This document shows, in pieces, positions 47,724 through 58,785 of a stretch of 64,000 bases of DNA. Origin of the DNA: Dendrophyllia cribrosa (Eukaryota > Cnidaria > Anthozoa > Scleractinia > Dendrophylliidae). The notes beneath the pieces were generated by a model. That model searched no databases. It saw only the letters and a list, made by a program, of their open reading frames with translations, and was not told where the DNA came from. The first letter of the stretch is position 1, and the number at the start of each line of letters is the position of its first letter. The DNA is taken from positions 25,566,322 to 25,630,321 of the forward strand of contig JAJLRJ010000005.1 in the NCBI GenBank assembly GCA_024195265.1, in the 5' to 3' direction. The position numbers and the translations under genes were made by a program.

Positions 47724-47903
47724 TAAACTAATTTAGATTTTGAGACGGCAATACTGCATTATATTGACGGCTAGTTGGGAGAAAATATATTCCGTATTGG
47801 GCGGAGTCGCGAAGAGACGGAGCCCAATACGGAGAATATATTTTCTTCCAACGCCGTCAATATAATGCAGTATTGCCGTCTCAAAATCGAAATTAGTTTT
47901 TTT
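47724..47903. mobile_element. Palindromic MITE next to Wnt8 copy D
   Basis: 'tttgagacggcaatactgca' with 'ttatattgacggc' at the left is inverted at the right; the central stem 'ccgtattgggc' pairs with 'gcccaatacgg'. Confidence 0.8.
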
Positions 47904-48414
47904 ATCACGACTCAACTGTTTTTCGGGCAAAAAGAAAGCAAAACTTTAACTTGCATAATAATGCGGTGGGTAGAAAGGTACGATTCTTATTTATTTTCGC
48001 TGTTCGCCTGTTTCGGGTTAAATTCCAATATAGATTTTAATCGATGGCGCGGCCTATTACTTAAAGTTGACTGAGCAGTTTAGACGGGATCAATTTAGGT
48101 TGTCAGCACATTAAATGATTTAATCTCAAGGCAATTCCAACAAAAAAAATGATCACAGGGAAAACAGAGTGTTAAAAGACTACTCATTGAGTTTCGGCCT
48201 CTCCCGGATTAAGTTTCACTTTGTGCTATAAGCAGTCAGTTACTGAGCCCATATAGTCTAGTAAGTTTAACCAAGATTAGCGTTCTACATGCAGTATCTC
48301 TTTGTTGCATTATCTCTTAAAAGCCATTCAAGTAGGAGGATAATAAAGTCCGCATTTATTATTTCTAGAAAGTCGCAAGTGAAAGTAATTAACACTATTT
48401 GAAGGACTGCTTTA

Positions 48415-49747
48415 CAGTCAACGCACTTCACGCATGAACGCCCACACAACGAAGATTGCATTCTTCACGTGTACATTCCATTCTTTTTTAATTAGATTAT
48501 TCCATTCTTCACGTGTATATTTCATTCTTAAATTGAATTAATGTTACTTTGCAGATAGCTTCAAAGATAAGGATTTAGTTTCGAATAAATAATTACAGAG
48601 AGCGCGGTCGAAACAATATTGCGGAAGAAGTTCTTCTCAAATCAAACTGAAAGAAAAGCCGGACGCAATTGCGTTCGTAGAAAGGAAGAGTAGCTGCTTA
48701 GCCAAACCGCTAAGAGAATTTAGACTAGATATTGTCAACGAAGTGGGAGAGTTGCTTCCCGGGAATTTTAAGTTTATCAGAATGGGTATTCCAGTAAGCC
48801 GTAAACAAGAGGACACAATACCGCTTCAAAAGTGTGCAGCAGAAGAAGAAGAAGGAGAGAGCGGTAGTAAAACATTCAACATTTCCATCCAAGTCGACAG
48901 CACACCTGTGAGCAGTAAAATCGTGCCTCAAAGCTCTACAGAGAAGTCCGACTTTTTTGTCCCGCCATCGGCGGCGAAAGGTGGCCACGATGCCTTTGAA
49001 AAGACAAGCAAACAAATGGAACGCGAAGTTGAATACATTTTGTATTTGCCTTATGGATGGGAGATTAGCCGGTGTGCAAATACCCTCCTGTAACAACCTG
49101 TCGCGGATTTCAGAAGCATGCACACTTGGTTTTCGAAGTTTCCAAATTTCGATTACTTCAAGAATATCATCTGTCATCAATACTGATCTTTGCCTCCACA
49201 AGAAAATGGTTGAGTCGTCCCGTGTAGTGAATAATGTTGTACTATGTTATGAATAGCTCCTTTGGTCACCTTTGTGTTCCGTGAAATCTCTGACGGCCCA
49301 AATCCAGCATTGAAAAGATTAACTATTTCGTCTCTAATGTGCAAAGGTAAAGGTTTACCAGGATTGTAAAACCCCCCAAGCGAATTTCTTGCCATCGTTT
49401 AAAAAATAAACTCGTGTCTTGAGATCTCATGAAGACCGTTAATTTGGGCGGTTAAATTAATGCTCGCGGTTAAATTAAATTCCCACGGCGCACAACACTG
49501 AAACTATTCAAAGTTACGTGTAAGAAAAAAAAAGCTACCTTATGAAAAATACAGTTTTATCTAAACGGACGAAAAATCTTATCATTCTTACACTGTCATG
49601 AACATTATTTTTAATAACGAAATTCATGATTCGATTATAAAATAAAAGATACGAATAATCAGCAAATTTTTGGAAGAATGAAATCGAAGAATGACCTAAT
49701 CGATGAATAGTTGAAGTTGTGCGTTCACGCGTGAAGTGCGTTGACTG
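48415..49747 (-). mobile_element. Tc1/mariner-type transposon carrying a PAX-like paired domain
   Basis: Terminal repeats CAGTCAACGCACTTCACGC (left) and the same sequence inverted with one change (right), flanked by TA (48413-48414, 49748-49749). The empty site 'gcttTAagtgc' is intact in the introns of copies A and C. The minus strand encodes a paired domain (see 49050-49395). No DDE catalytic region is found, so the element is non-autonomous. About 1.33 kb. Confidence 0.85.
49050..49395 (-). pseudogene. Transposon-encoded PAX-like paired domain, one frameshift
   Basis: The first frame (49177-49395) gives MARNSLGGFYNPGKPLPLHI, then GPSEISRNTKVTKGAIHNIV and GGK: this matches the PAI half of a paired domain (LGG-x-NG-PLP-IR-IV, P-ISR-V-G). 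The second frame (from 49201 down to about 49050) gives VLMTDDILEVIEIWKLRKPS, VHASEIRDRLLQEGICTP and NLPSIRQIQ: the RED half. A frame change near 49180-49190 separates them. The second frame stays open to 48725 but becomes unrecognisable after QNVF. Confidence 0.82.
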
Positions 49748-50418
49748 TAAGTGCTAAAATTAATTGGCTAGCGCTCGAAATATCAGTGTCAGCTCTTGAA
49801 TGTTTTTACGGTGGCCAATTCACTTTTATCTACTTAGTTGATGAAACAAAATGTCCGTGTCCCCCTCCCCAAGTACCGACTTAGCACCACAATTTCCTTA
49901 GTAACTAACCCCTTTTAATTTTGTTTTTATCTGATATCTTACAGGTTGTTCGTGAAAGCCTCAAGACAGAATGCAAGTGTCATGGCGTCACCGGAAGCTG
50001 TAATTTAAAGACTTGCTGGAAGCAATTGGCGTCTTTTGACGTGGTTGGATCAGCACTGAAGCAAAAATACCGCACAGCTGTCCCAGTGTCATTCATGAAC
50101 AACAAGCTTCAGAGCCTTGACAACAACAACCGATACAGAGTGGTGACCAGGAAAGACAACAAGCTGGTTTATCTCAACTCGTCCCCAGACTACTGCGTGC
50201 GAAACGTCGCCGCGGGTTCTCCAGGAATGCTGGGAAGGACATGCAGAAGTGACGTTGTATCCACTGAGGAATGTAAATCTCTTTGTAAATCTTGTAATTT
50301 GCGGCCACAAATAGTTGAACACTACAAACAAGTCAAGTGTAAATGTGAGTTTGTGTGGTGCTGTACTGTTAAATGCCTGTTGTGTACCGAGAAGTATTCG
50401 CTCACAACTTGTACTTAG

Positions 50419-51248
50419 TGTAATTCGACTAGGTTCATGTGAGCAACCTGAAATTGGAAACACATTAATGCGATGAAGGTCTGCTTGTAAATAGGAGTAA
50501 CGTTATTATTTTTGCTTCATACTTAGTCTCTCCTTGGATAACGTTATTGCGCAGTTGTTTCGAGTTGTACAAATAAGTTGTTGTTAAACTATAATAAACC
50601 TTTTTTTCTGTATTGTAAAAAATTGTTCAAGATTTTTTTGTTGTGCTCAATTATGGCATAGGTATATTTTAGAGGCATCCAGCGGGGAAATGGAAATCAG
50701 TTTTTGATTATATTTAAATTTACAGGGGTTTTTCAACTAACAATAATCACATTGACTATGTTATTCGTCGAGTTTCTGTAATAGGATTTATATGTTTATA
50801 TTGTCTTTTTATGTTGCAAAATAGTTACACAACCAAACTGCATTAATACGGTCAAACTTGTATCATAGGGTCAACTCAGGGAAGCCTATGTTTTGTGTGT
50901 GCGCGTCGTGCCCGGATGTAGAAGGGGGAAGTACTCCGAGCCCTAAAGCTTGTCAGTAGCTTTTTTTTGTACATGTTTATTTGGAGGTCAAGAGTTATTG
51001 AAGCTTAATTCAAAAGTGAGGTCAAAAGTTGCAACGACTGATTGGCAAAACAACAATTGAGAATCCGGATACGATTAGATTCAAGTGTGATAATTTGCTA
51101 TTGTTCGTTGCGCAGTGCATTTTGGTAGGTTACACAGTCATTCTTGTAAACCGGTGCCTGTTAAGCTGCTAGATTTTTCCTCGCTTTTTACTGCATTTCT
51201 CTTACTGAATCCTGATTAGTGGAGCAATGAAAGAAAAGTGATCGTGTT
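50419..51248 (+). repeat. Wnt8 3'-flank copy after copy D
   Basis: Nearly identical to 53217-54041 after copy E, including shared variants such as 'ttgtacaaataag' and 'tcaagatttttttgttg'. This makes D and E the most recent duplicates. Confidence 0.85.
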
Positions 51249-51286
<38 letters not shown>

Positions 51287-51301
51287 TCGTTTGTTGTGGT
51301 C

Positions 51302-51337
<36 letters not shown>
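51249..51337 (+). tRNA. tRNA-Asn: tRNA-Asn(GTT) with 15-nt intron, copy 7
   Basis: Stems complete. The insertion after position 37 is TCGTTTGTTGTGGTC, one base longer than in copies 1-6. The 3' sequence is 'atttattttttc', a later T-run. Confidence 0.82.
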
Positions 51338-51341
<4 letters not shown>

Positions 51342-51858
51342 ATTTTTTCTTGTATACATTGCTCATAGGTGGGGTGAGGGAGATGAGATCAACAATGGAC
51401 CGATAGCGGCTGCCTAAGGGGCGTTCATAAGCTGACGTACGATTTCATAGGGTCAACTCAGGGAGTTGCTGGATAATTGTTCGGGAAATTGGCCGGCCTA
51501 TGTTATTGTGTGTGCGCGTCGTGCCCGGGGGTAGAAGAGGGAGGTACTCTCAGCCCTGAAGCTTGTCAGTAGCTTTTTTTGTACATGTTTATTTGGAGGT
51601 CAAGAGTTATTGCAGCTTAATTCAAAAGTGAGGTCAAAAGTTACAATGACTGGGATTAGCAAAACAACAATTGAGAATCCGGGTGCGATCCATGTGTGAT
51701 AATTTGCTATATATTCATTCATTTTTTGGTAGGTTACTAGATTTTCCCTAGCTTTTTACTGTATTTCTATTACTGAAACCAGACTAGTGAAGCAATGAAT
51801 GAAAAGTACTCGACGCTAAAGTTACCGTTAAAAAAGTAAAATTTACCCTGAAGTGGTT
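51338..51858 (+). repeat. Second-type 3' flank between tRNA copies 7 and 8
   Basis: Begins 'cttgtatacattgctcatag' and contains 'ggccggcctatg', like 35674-36418 and 54684-55174. This shorter unit lacks Wnt exons and seems to be a tRNA-centred subrepeat. Confidence 0.7.
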
Positions 51859-51890
<32 letters not shown>

Positions 51891-51905
51891 CAGTTGTTGT
51901 GGTCC
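51859..51905 (+). pseudogene. tRNA-Asn copy 8, truncated at both ends
   Basis: Starts at GTGGCGCAATCGG without the first acceptor bases and stops after 'gttgttgtggtc', within the insertion. It then runs into 'cccagtctctccgc', an unrelated repeat. Confidence 0.8.
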
Positions 51906-51997
51906 CCAGTCTCTCCGCATTTTTTTCGCTCGCTGTTCTTCGCGCCCTTCCCCAACTATTCGCGCTTTCCTCACTATCTGAACGCCTGGAACAGGCT

Positions 51998-53216
51998 AGG
52001 GAGACCATGACTGGGAGTGGGGCGGATGCAGTGATAATACCAAATATGGAGAGAAAGAAACGAGACGCTTCATCGACAAACTGGAGAAAAGAAACGACGC
52101 TCGCGTGGCATTTAACTTGCATAATAATGCAGTGGGTAGAAAGGTACGATTCGTATTTATTTTCGCTGTTCGCCTTTTTCGGGTAAATTCCAATATAGAT
52201 TTTAATCGATGGCCTATTACTTAAAGTTGACTGAGCAATTTAGACGGGATCAATTTAGGTTTTCAGCGCATTGAATGATTTAATCTCAAGGCAATTCCAA
52301 CAAAATAAATGATCACAGGGAAAACAGAGTATTAACAGACTACTCATTGAGTTTCGGCCTCTCCCGGATTAAGGTTCATTATATGCTATAAGCAGTCAGT
52401 TACTGAGCCCATATAGTCTAGTATGTTTAACCATGCAGTATCTTTTTGTTGCATTATCTCTTAAAACCATTCATGTAGCCGGATAATCAAGTACTTATTT
52501 CAAGTTATTATTTTTAGAAAGAAGCAAGTGATTTCAAAGTAATTAACACTATTTGAAGGACTGCTTTAAGTGCTAAGCGCTCGAAATGTCAGCTCCTGAA
52601 TCTTTTTACGGTGACCAATTCACTTTTTCACAATTCAAAACAAAATCCCCCCCTCCCCCTAAGTACCGACTTAACACCACAGTTTCGTTAGTAACTAACC
52701 CCTTTTAATTTTGTTTTTATTTGATATCTTTATTTTATACAGGTTGTTCGTGAAAGCCTCAAGACAGAATGCAAGTGTCATGGCGTCACCGGAAGCTGTA
52801 ATTTAAAGACTTGCTGGAAGCAATTGGCGTCTTTTGACGTGGTTGGATCAGCACTGAAGCAAAAATACCGCACAGCTGTCCCAGTGTCATTCATGAACAA
52901 CAAGCTTCAGAGCCTTGACAACAACAACCGATACAGAGTGGTGACCAGGAAAGACAACAAGCTGGTTTATCTCAACTCGTCCCCAGACTACTGCGTGCGA
53001 AACGTCGCCGCGGGTTCTCCAGGAATGCTGGGAAGGACATGCAGAAGTGACGTTGTATCCACTGAGGAATGTAAATCTCTTTGTAAATCTTGTAATTTGC
53101 GGCCACAAATAGTTGAACACTACAAACAAGTCAAGTGTAAATGTGAGTTTGTGTGGTGCTGTACTGTTAAATGCCTGTTGTGTACCGAGAAGTATTCGCT
53201 CACAACTTGTACTTAG
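51998..53216 (+). pseudogene. Wnt8-like copy E: 3' part of exon 4 and intact exon 5
   Basis: Exon 4 resumes mid-exon at about 51998 ([13 protein letters not shown], then [20 protein letters not shown]), in the correct frame, to its donor at 52143. Intron 4 is normal. Exon 5 (52743-53216) is perfect and encodes the same protein as copy D. The upstream join is to a 90-bp repeat and a truncated tRNA. The exon-4 frame here has neither the A nor the C frameshift. AATAAA at 53391-53396. Thr at 52788-52790. Confidence 0.86.
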
Positions 53217-54041
53217 TGTAATTCGACTAGGTTCATGTGAGCAACCTGAAATTGGAAACACATTAATGCGATGAAGGTCTGCTTGTAAATAGGAGTAACG
53301 TTATTATTTTTGCTTCATACTTAGTCTCTCCTTGGATAACGTTATTGCGCAGTTGTTTCGAGTTGTACAAATAAGTTGTTGTTAAACTATAATAAACCTT
53401 TTTTTCTGTATTGTAAAAAATTGTTCAAGATTTTTTTGTTGTGCTCAATTATGGCATAGGTATATTTTAGAGGCATCCAGCGGGGAAATGGAAATCAGTT
53501 TTTGATTATATTTAAATTTACAGGGGTTTTTCAACTAACAATAATCACATTGACTATGTTATTCGTCGAGTTTCTGTAATAGGATTTATATGTTTATATT
53601 GTCTTTTTATGTTGCAAAATAGTTACACAACCAAACAGCATTAATACGGTCAAACTTGTATCATAGGGTCAACTCAGGGAAGCCTATGTTTTGTGTGTGC
53701 GCGTCGTGCCCGGGTGTAGAAGGGGGAGGTACTCCGAGCCCTAAAGCTTGTCAGTAGCTTTTTTTTGTACATGTTTATTTGGAGGTCAAGAGTTATTGAA
53801 GCTTAATTCAAAAGTGAGGTCAAAAGTTGCAACGACTGATTGGCAAAACAACAATTGAGAATCCGGATACGATTCAAGTGTGATAATTTGCTATTGTTCG
53901 TTGCGCAGTGCATTTTGGTCGGTTACACAGTCATTCTTGTAAACCGATGCCTGTTAAGCTGCTAGATTTTTCCTCGCTTTTTACTGCATTTCTCTTACTG
54001 AATTCTGATTAGTGGAGCAATGAACGAAAAGTGATCGGGTT
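53217..54041 (+). repeat. Wnt8 3'-flank copy after copy E
   Basis: Differs from 50419-51248 at only a handful of positions, for example 'aaacagcatt' for 'aaactgcatt'. Confidence 0.85.
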
Positions 54042-54079
<38 letters not shown>

Positions 54080-54094
54080 CCGTTTGTTGTGGTC

Positions 54095-54130
<36 letters not shown>
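54042..54130 (+). tRNA. tRNA-Asn: tRNA-Asn(GTT) with 15-nt intron, copy 9
   Basis: Stems complete; insertion CCGTTTGTTGTGGTC. It shares the longer insertion with copy 7, as expected from the D/E duplication. Confidence 0.82.
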
Positions 54131-54134
<4 letters not shown>

Positions 54135-54595
54135 ATTTTTTCTTGTATACATTGCTCATAGGTGGGGTGAGAGAGATGAGATCAACAATGGACCGATAGC
54201 GGCTGCCTAATTAGCTGGATAATTGTTTTTCGGGAAATTGGCCAGCCTATGTTTTTGTGTGTGCGCGTCGTGCCCGGGGGTAGAAGAGGAGGCACTCTGA
54301 AGCTTGTCAGTATTTTTTTTGTACATGTTTATTTGGAGGTCAAGAGTTATTGAAGCTTAATTCAAAAGTGAGGTCAAAAGTTGCAACGACTGATTGGCAA
54401 AACAACAATTGAGAATCCGGATACGATTCAAGTGTGATAATTTGCTATTGTTCGTTGATCAGTGCATTTTGGTCGGTTACACAGTCATTCTTGTAAACCG
54501 ATGCCTGTTAAGCTGCTAGATTTTTCCTCGCTTTTTACTGCATTTCTCTTACTGAATTCTCATTAGTGGAGCAATGAAAGAAAAGTGATCGTGTT

Positions 54596-54627
<32 letters not shown>

Positions 54628-54647
54628 TTGTTACAGTTGTTGTGGTC

Positions 54648-54683
<36 letters not shown>
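54596..54683 (+). tRNA. tRNA-Asn: tRNA-Asn(GTT) with 14-nt intron, copy 10
   Basis: Stems complete; loop position 32 is T instead of C (TTCGGTTGTTA). Followed by a run of ten T. Confidence 0.82.
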
Positions 54684-54688
<5 letters not shown>

Positions 54689-55174
54689 TTTTTTTTGTAT
54701 ACATTGGTCATAGGTGGGGTGAGGGAGATGAGATCAACAATGGACCGATAGCGGCTGCCTAAGGGGCGTTCATAAGCTGACGTACGATTTCATAGGGTCA
54801 ACTCAGGGAGTTGCTGGATAATTGTTTTTCGGGAAATTGGCCAGCCTATGTTTTTGTGTGTGCGCGTTATGCCCGGGGGTAGAAGAGGGAGGTACTCTGA
54901 AGCTTGTCAGAATTTTTTTTTTTTGTACATTTTTATTTGGCGGAGGTCAAGAGTTGCAATGACTGATTGGCAAAACAACAATTGAGATTCCGGGTACGAT
55001 TCAAGTGTGATAATTTGCTATATATTCATTCATTTTTGGTAGGTTACTAGATTTTCCCTAGCTTTTTACTGTATTTCTATTACTGAAACCAGGCTAGTGA
55101 AGCAATGAATGAAAAGTACTCGACGCTAAAAGTTACAGTTAAAAGAGTAAAATTTACCCTGAAGTGATCGTGTT

Positions 55175-55212
<38 letters not shown>

Positions 55213-55226
55213 CAGTTGTTGTGGTC

Positions 55227-55262
<36 letters not shown>
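55175..55262 (+). tRNA. tRNA-Asn: tRNA-Asn(GTT) with 14-nt intron, copy 11
   Basis: Complete; 5' flank of the second subtype, shared with copies 4 and 12. T-run after 'acta'. Confidence 0.84.
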
Positions 55263-55263
<1 letters not shown>

Positions 55264-55477
55264 CTATTTTTTTCTTGTCGTTAAACGTTTCTTTTTGCCA
55301 AAGCAGCCTGCGTTTCGACACTGAAACTATTTTTATGTTAAAAAGCTTTAATAAAAAAAAATAAATGAATAAAAAAAGGTTGGTAGAAAACATCATTAGT
55401 AAGATACCATTCATACGATCAAGCCTACTCGAAAATCGCCTGTTGTGGAGTCTATTGTTAGTATGTCAGTACATTAA

Positions 55478-55854
55478 GGCTGCCTATGGGTTAAGCGCCC
55501 TCCGTGTGGGCTGCCTGTGGCTCGTATGTGTTTTTATCTTTAACCAAGAAATAGTGCAAAGTTGATTTTGAATATAATACGCTTCAGCGTTATTGCGGGA
55601 AGGAAGAAAAATGGAAAGATGGCAATCTTCTTCAGTTTATTTCATTTTTCTGTTTTAATCATGCTCAAGCGCTTTTATTGCGGGACTGGGAAAAAATGTG
55701 AAGATTTAAATCTTTTAATGATCAATTGCTTTCATTTGTCGAGGGCCTTATGCTTCCAAAATGTTCGCGTTTACATTTGGAGATCAAATAAAACTGCATT
55801 ATGACACTGAAGACGTGTTTGTTTCCCAAAAAGAGTCTCACCTCCCCCTCTTAA
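55478..55854. repeat. R block 5
   Basis: Matches 33700-34082 and ends at 'cctccccctcttaa', the same point where the Harbinger relative sits in R block 2; here a TTAA MITE occupies it. Confidence 0.7.
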
Positions 55855-56082
55855 CCCTATTCTCATTGCCAAAAAGTGTCACGAAATCAGCCGTGCGGAA
55901 TTTTCTTCCCGCTTTTGGTGCCCCGGGTGAATTGATCATTAGCCTACTACTCCCCGGGGGTTCTAATTACCTATTTAAGATTCGTTTTCTGGTATTTTTT
56001 CCCTCTTTTGCCAAGTTACGCGCTCGGCGTCGTTTGTCCAGAATATTTTTTCAAGTTATCGCTAACGTCGCCGAAGCTCTTG

Positions 56083-56212
56083 TCTATGGCTGCTCCTGTC
56101 CGGCCTGATCCGGCTGCGTTGGCTGCTCTGCAGAACCCCGTTCCTGATCCGCCAGCACCCGCAGGACCTGTCGAAAACCCTGACCCACAAAATGCTGATC
56201 AACTGCAAGTGG
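56083..56212 (+). CDS. Short Pro/Ala-rich ORF start in the PAT-like element
   Basis: Downstream of repeat A1, an ATG at 56085 opens MAAPVRPDPAALAALQNPVP, then ENPDPQNADQLQV, and reaches a GTATGG that could be a splice donor. Its position fits a gag-type leader, but I recognise no domain. The host frame soon runs into low-complexity TTT/CGT-rich sequence. Confidence 0.3.
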
Positions 56213-56929
56213 TATGGGTTTCATTTCTATCTTATTTATTGCGCTAGTCTCAGCTGTTGTTCTTCTCGTCGTTCGTGGCGTTTTGCGATTGTCCCGTTCG
56301 CTTCGTTCTACTTTATTAGTTTTGCCTCATGCTTCGCTTCTTTTTGCCCGCTTTAGTTCTTTCGCTTTTTGTCGCGCGCTACTTTGTTTCTCTTCGTGTT
56401 CGTTGTCGCCTTTTTTGTTTCACGTTTCTGTTGTGTTTTGGCCGTTTTCACCATTATTTCTCGTTGCCTACCTCGGGTGGTTTTCCCTTTGGCTCGTTTA
56501 CCTTCGTTTACCTTCGTTTTCGGTTCCTTTGTCTTAGTATTTTTACGCCTTTGCACGCCTGGTTTTTCGTTTCTTTCGTCAGTTTCGCTGTCGTATCATT
56601 TTCCTTTCTTTCAGTGCCCGTTTTGTTCACTCTCTTGCGTTTTAGTTTTGCCTCAGTTGTTTTTCGTGGCGTTCGGTTTATCTCGGTTCTGCTCGTTTGG
56701 CCCTTCTTGGGCCGCGCGTTTCCCGCTTTGTTCCCGCTCGTGTTTTGTGTTATTACTTGTTGGTAGGGCGTTTGCTTACCCACTCGTTTTGCTAGCTGTT
56801 TTCAGTACTCGCGTCTCTAGGGTTATTAGTCGGTTTACGGTTTATTGTGTGTCGGGCATTATTCGGTTCCTCGGGTTTCTAGATTTTTCAATTGCTCGGG
56901 TGTTTAGTGTTTTCGTCGGGCGTTTCCGG

Positions 56930-58785
56930 TTGCTTGTGTGTCGAGCGTTTTCAGTTGCTCGTGTGTCTAGCGTTTTCAGTTGCTCATGTGTTAAACCTTT
57001 TCAGTTGCTCGTGTGTCGAGCGTTTCCGGTTGCTCGTGTGCCTGACCTTTTCAGTTGCTCGTGTGTCGTGCGTTTTTCGGTTGCTCGTATGTCGAGTGTT
57101 TCGGTTGCTCGCGTGTTATGTGTTTTCAGTTCCTCGTTTGTCGTGTGTTTTCAGTTTCTCGTGTGTCGAGCGTTTTCAGTTGCTCGTGTGTCAGGCATTT
57201 TCGGTTGCTCGTTTGTCGCGCGTTTGCAGTTGCTCGAGTGCCTAGCGTTTTCGGTTGCTCGTGTGTAGAGCTTTTTCAGGTGCTCGTGTCTCAGGCGTTT
57301 TCAGTTGCTCGTGTGTCGAGCGTTTTCAGTTGCTCGTGTGTCGGGCGTTTTTGGTTGCTCGTGTGTCGAGCGTTTTCAGTTGCTCGTGTGTCGGGCGTTT
57401 TCGGTTGCTCGTGTGTCGAGCGTTTTCGGTTGCTCGTGTGTCGAGCGTTTTCAGTTGCTCGTGTGTCGAGCGTTTTTCAGTTGCTCGTGTGTCGAGCGTT
57501 TTTTCAGTTGCTCGTGTGTCGAGCTTTTTTTCAGTTGCTCGTGTGTCGAGCGTTTTCAGTTGCTCGTGTGTAGAGCGTTTTTTCCGTTGCTCGTGTGTAG
57601 AGCGTTTTTTCCGTTGCTCGTGTGTCGAGCGTTTTTTCCGTTGCTCTTGTGTCGAGCGTTTTTTCAGTTGCTCGTGTGTCGAGCGTTTTCCGTTGCTCGT
57701 GTGTCGAGCGTTTTTCAGTTTGCTCGTATGTCGGGCGTTTTCTGTTGCTCGTGTGTCGAGCGTTTTCAGTTGCTCGTGTGTCGGGCGTTTTTGGTTGCTC
57801 GTGTGTCGAGCGTTTTCAGTTGCTCGTGTGTCGGGCGTTTTTTCAGTTGCTCGTGTGTCGAGCGTTTTCAGTTGCTCGTGTGTAGAGCGTTTTTCCCGTT
57901 GCTCGTGTGTAGAGCGTTTTTTCCGTTGCTCGTGTGTCGAGCGTTTTTTCCGTTGCTCGTGTGTCGAGCGTTTTTTCCGTTGCTCGTGTGTCGAGCGTAT
58001 TCAGTTGCTCGTGTGTCGAGCGTTTTCCGTTGCTCGTGTGTCGAGCGTTTTTCAGTTTGCTCGTGTGTTGGGCGTTTTCTGTTGCTCGTGTGTCGGGCGT
58101 TTTCTGTTGCTCGTGTGTCGAGCGTTTTCAGTTGCTCGTGTGTCGAGCGTTTTCAGTTGCTCGTGTGTCGAGCGTTTGCAGTTACTCGTGTGTCGGGTGT
58201 TTCCAGTTGCTCGTGTGTCGAGCGTTTTCAGCTGCTCGTGTGTCGCGCGTTTTCAGTTGCTTGTGTTTCGAGCGTTTTCAGGTGCTCGTGTATCGTACGT
58301 TTTCAGTTGCTCGTGTTTCGGGCGTTTTTTCATTTGCTGGTGTGTCGATCGCTTTCAGTTTGTATCTTCCTCTTGTTCGTGTGTCGAGTGTTTTCAGTTA
58401 TTCGTGTGTCTAGCTTTTTCAGTTGCTCGTGTGTCGAGCGTTTTCGGTTTTTCGTGTGTCGAGCGTTTTCAGCTGCTCGTGTGTCTAGCGTTTTGTTCGT
58501 TCGTGTGGCCAGCGTTTTCAGTTGTTTCTCGTGTGTCTAGTGCCTTCAGTTGCGCGTGTGTCGGGCGTTTTTTGTGTGTCAAGCGTTTTAAGTGGCTCTT
58601 GTGTCGAGCACTCTCAGTTAATCTTATGTTAAGCGCTTTCAGTTTGGCACCTTTACGTTGTTCGTGTGTCGAACGTTTTTGGCTGCTCGTGTGTTGTGCG
58701 TTTTTAGTTGCTCGTGAGTCGAGCGTTTTTCTCAAGTTCGCTCGCGCAGCTCGTGTGTCGAGCGTTCTCGGTTGCTCGTGGCTCG
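56930..58785. repeat. Hairpin minisatellite, about 70-75 units of 24-28 bp
   Basis: Consensus GTTGCTCGTGTGTCGAGCG followed by TTTTCA. Each unit contains GCTCG-TGTGT-CGAGC, a 5-bp stem with a 5-nt loop. Unit-length changes come mainly from extra T (TTTTTTCC variants), and higher-order blocks repeat (57480-57720 resembles 57860-58050). The long open frames across it (up to 571 codons) come from the absence of stops in the unit and not from a protein. Confidence 0.9.

Larger units (their letters stand above)
47945..50418 (+). pseudogene. Wnt8-like copy D: exon 4 tail and intact exon 5
   Basis: The last 33 nt of exon 4 ([11 protein letters not shown], 47945-47977) with donor, intron 4 carrying a paired-domain transposon (48415-49747), then a perfect exon 5 (49945-50418) ending TAG. 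Exon 5 has SFDVV where A has PFDVV, and STEECKSLC. Exons 1-3 are absent: transposons lie immediately upstream. Splice acceptor, ORF and AATAAA (50593-50598) are intact, so the exon could still serve as a terminal exon for an upstream transcript. Thr at 49990-49992. Confidence 0.85.

Noticed and set aside
48743..49093. 116-codon + strand frame opposite the paired domain
   Set aside because: It is antisense to a recognisable paired domain and has no domain of its own; treated as a shadow.
50089..50463. 124-codon minus-strand frame (and its twin at 52887-53261)
   Set aside because: It is the exact antisense of Wnt8 exon 5 and reflects its codon bias.
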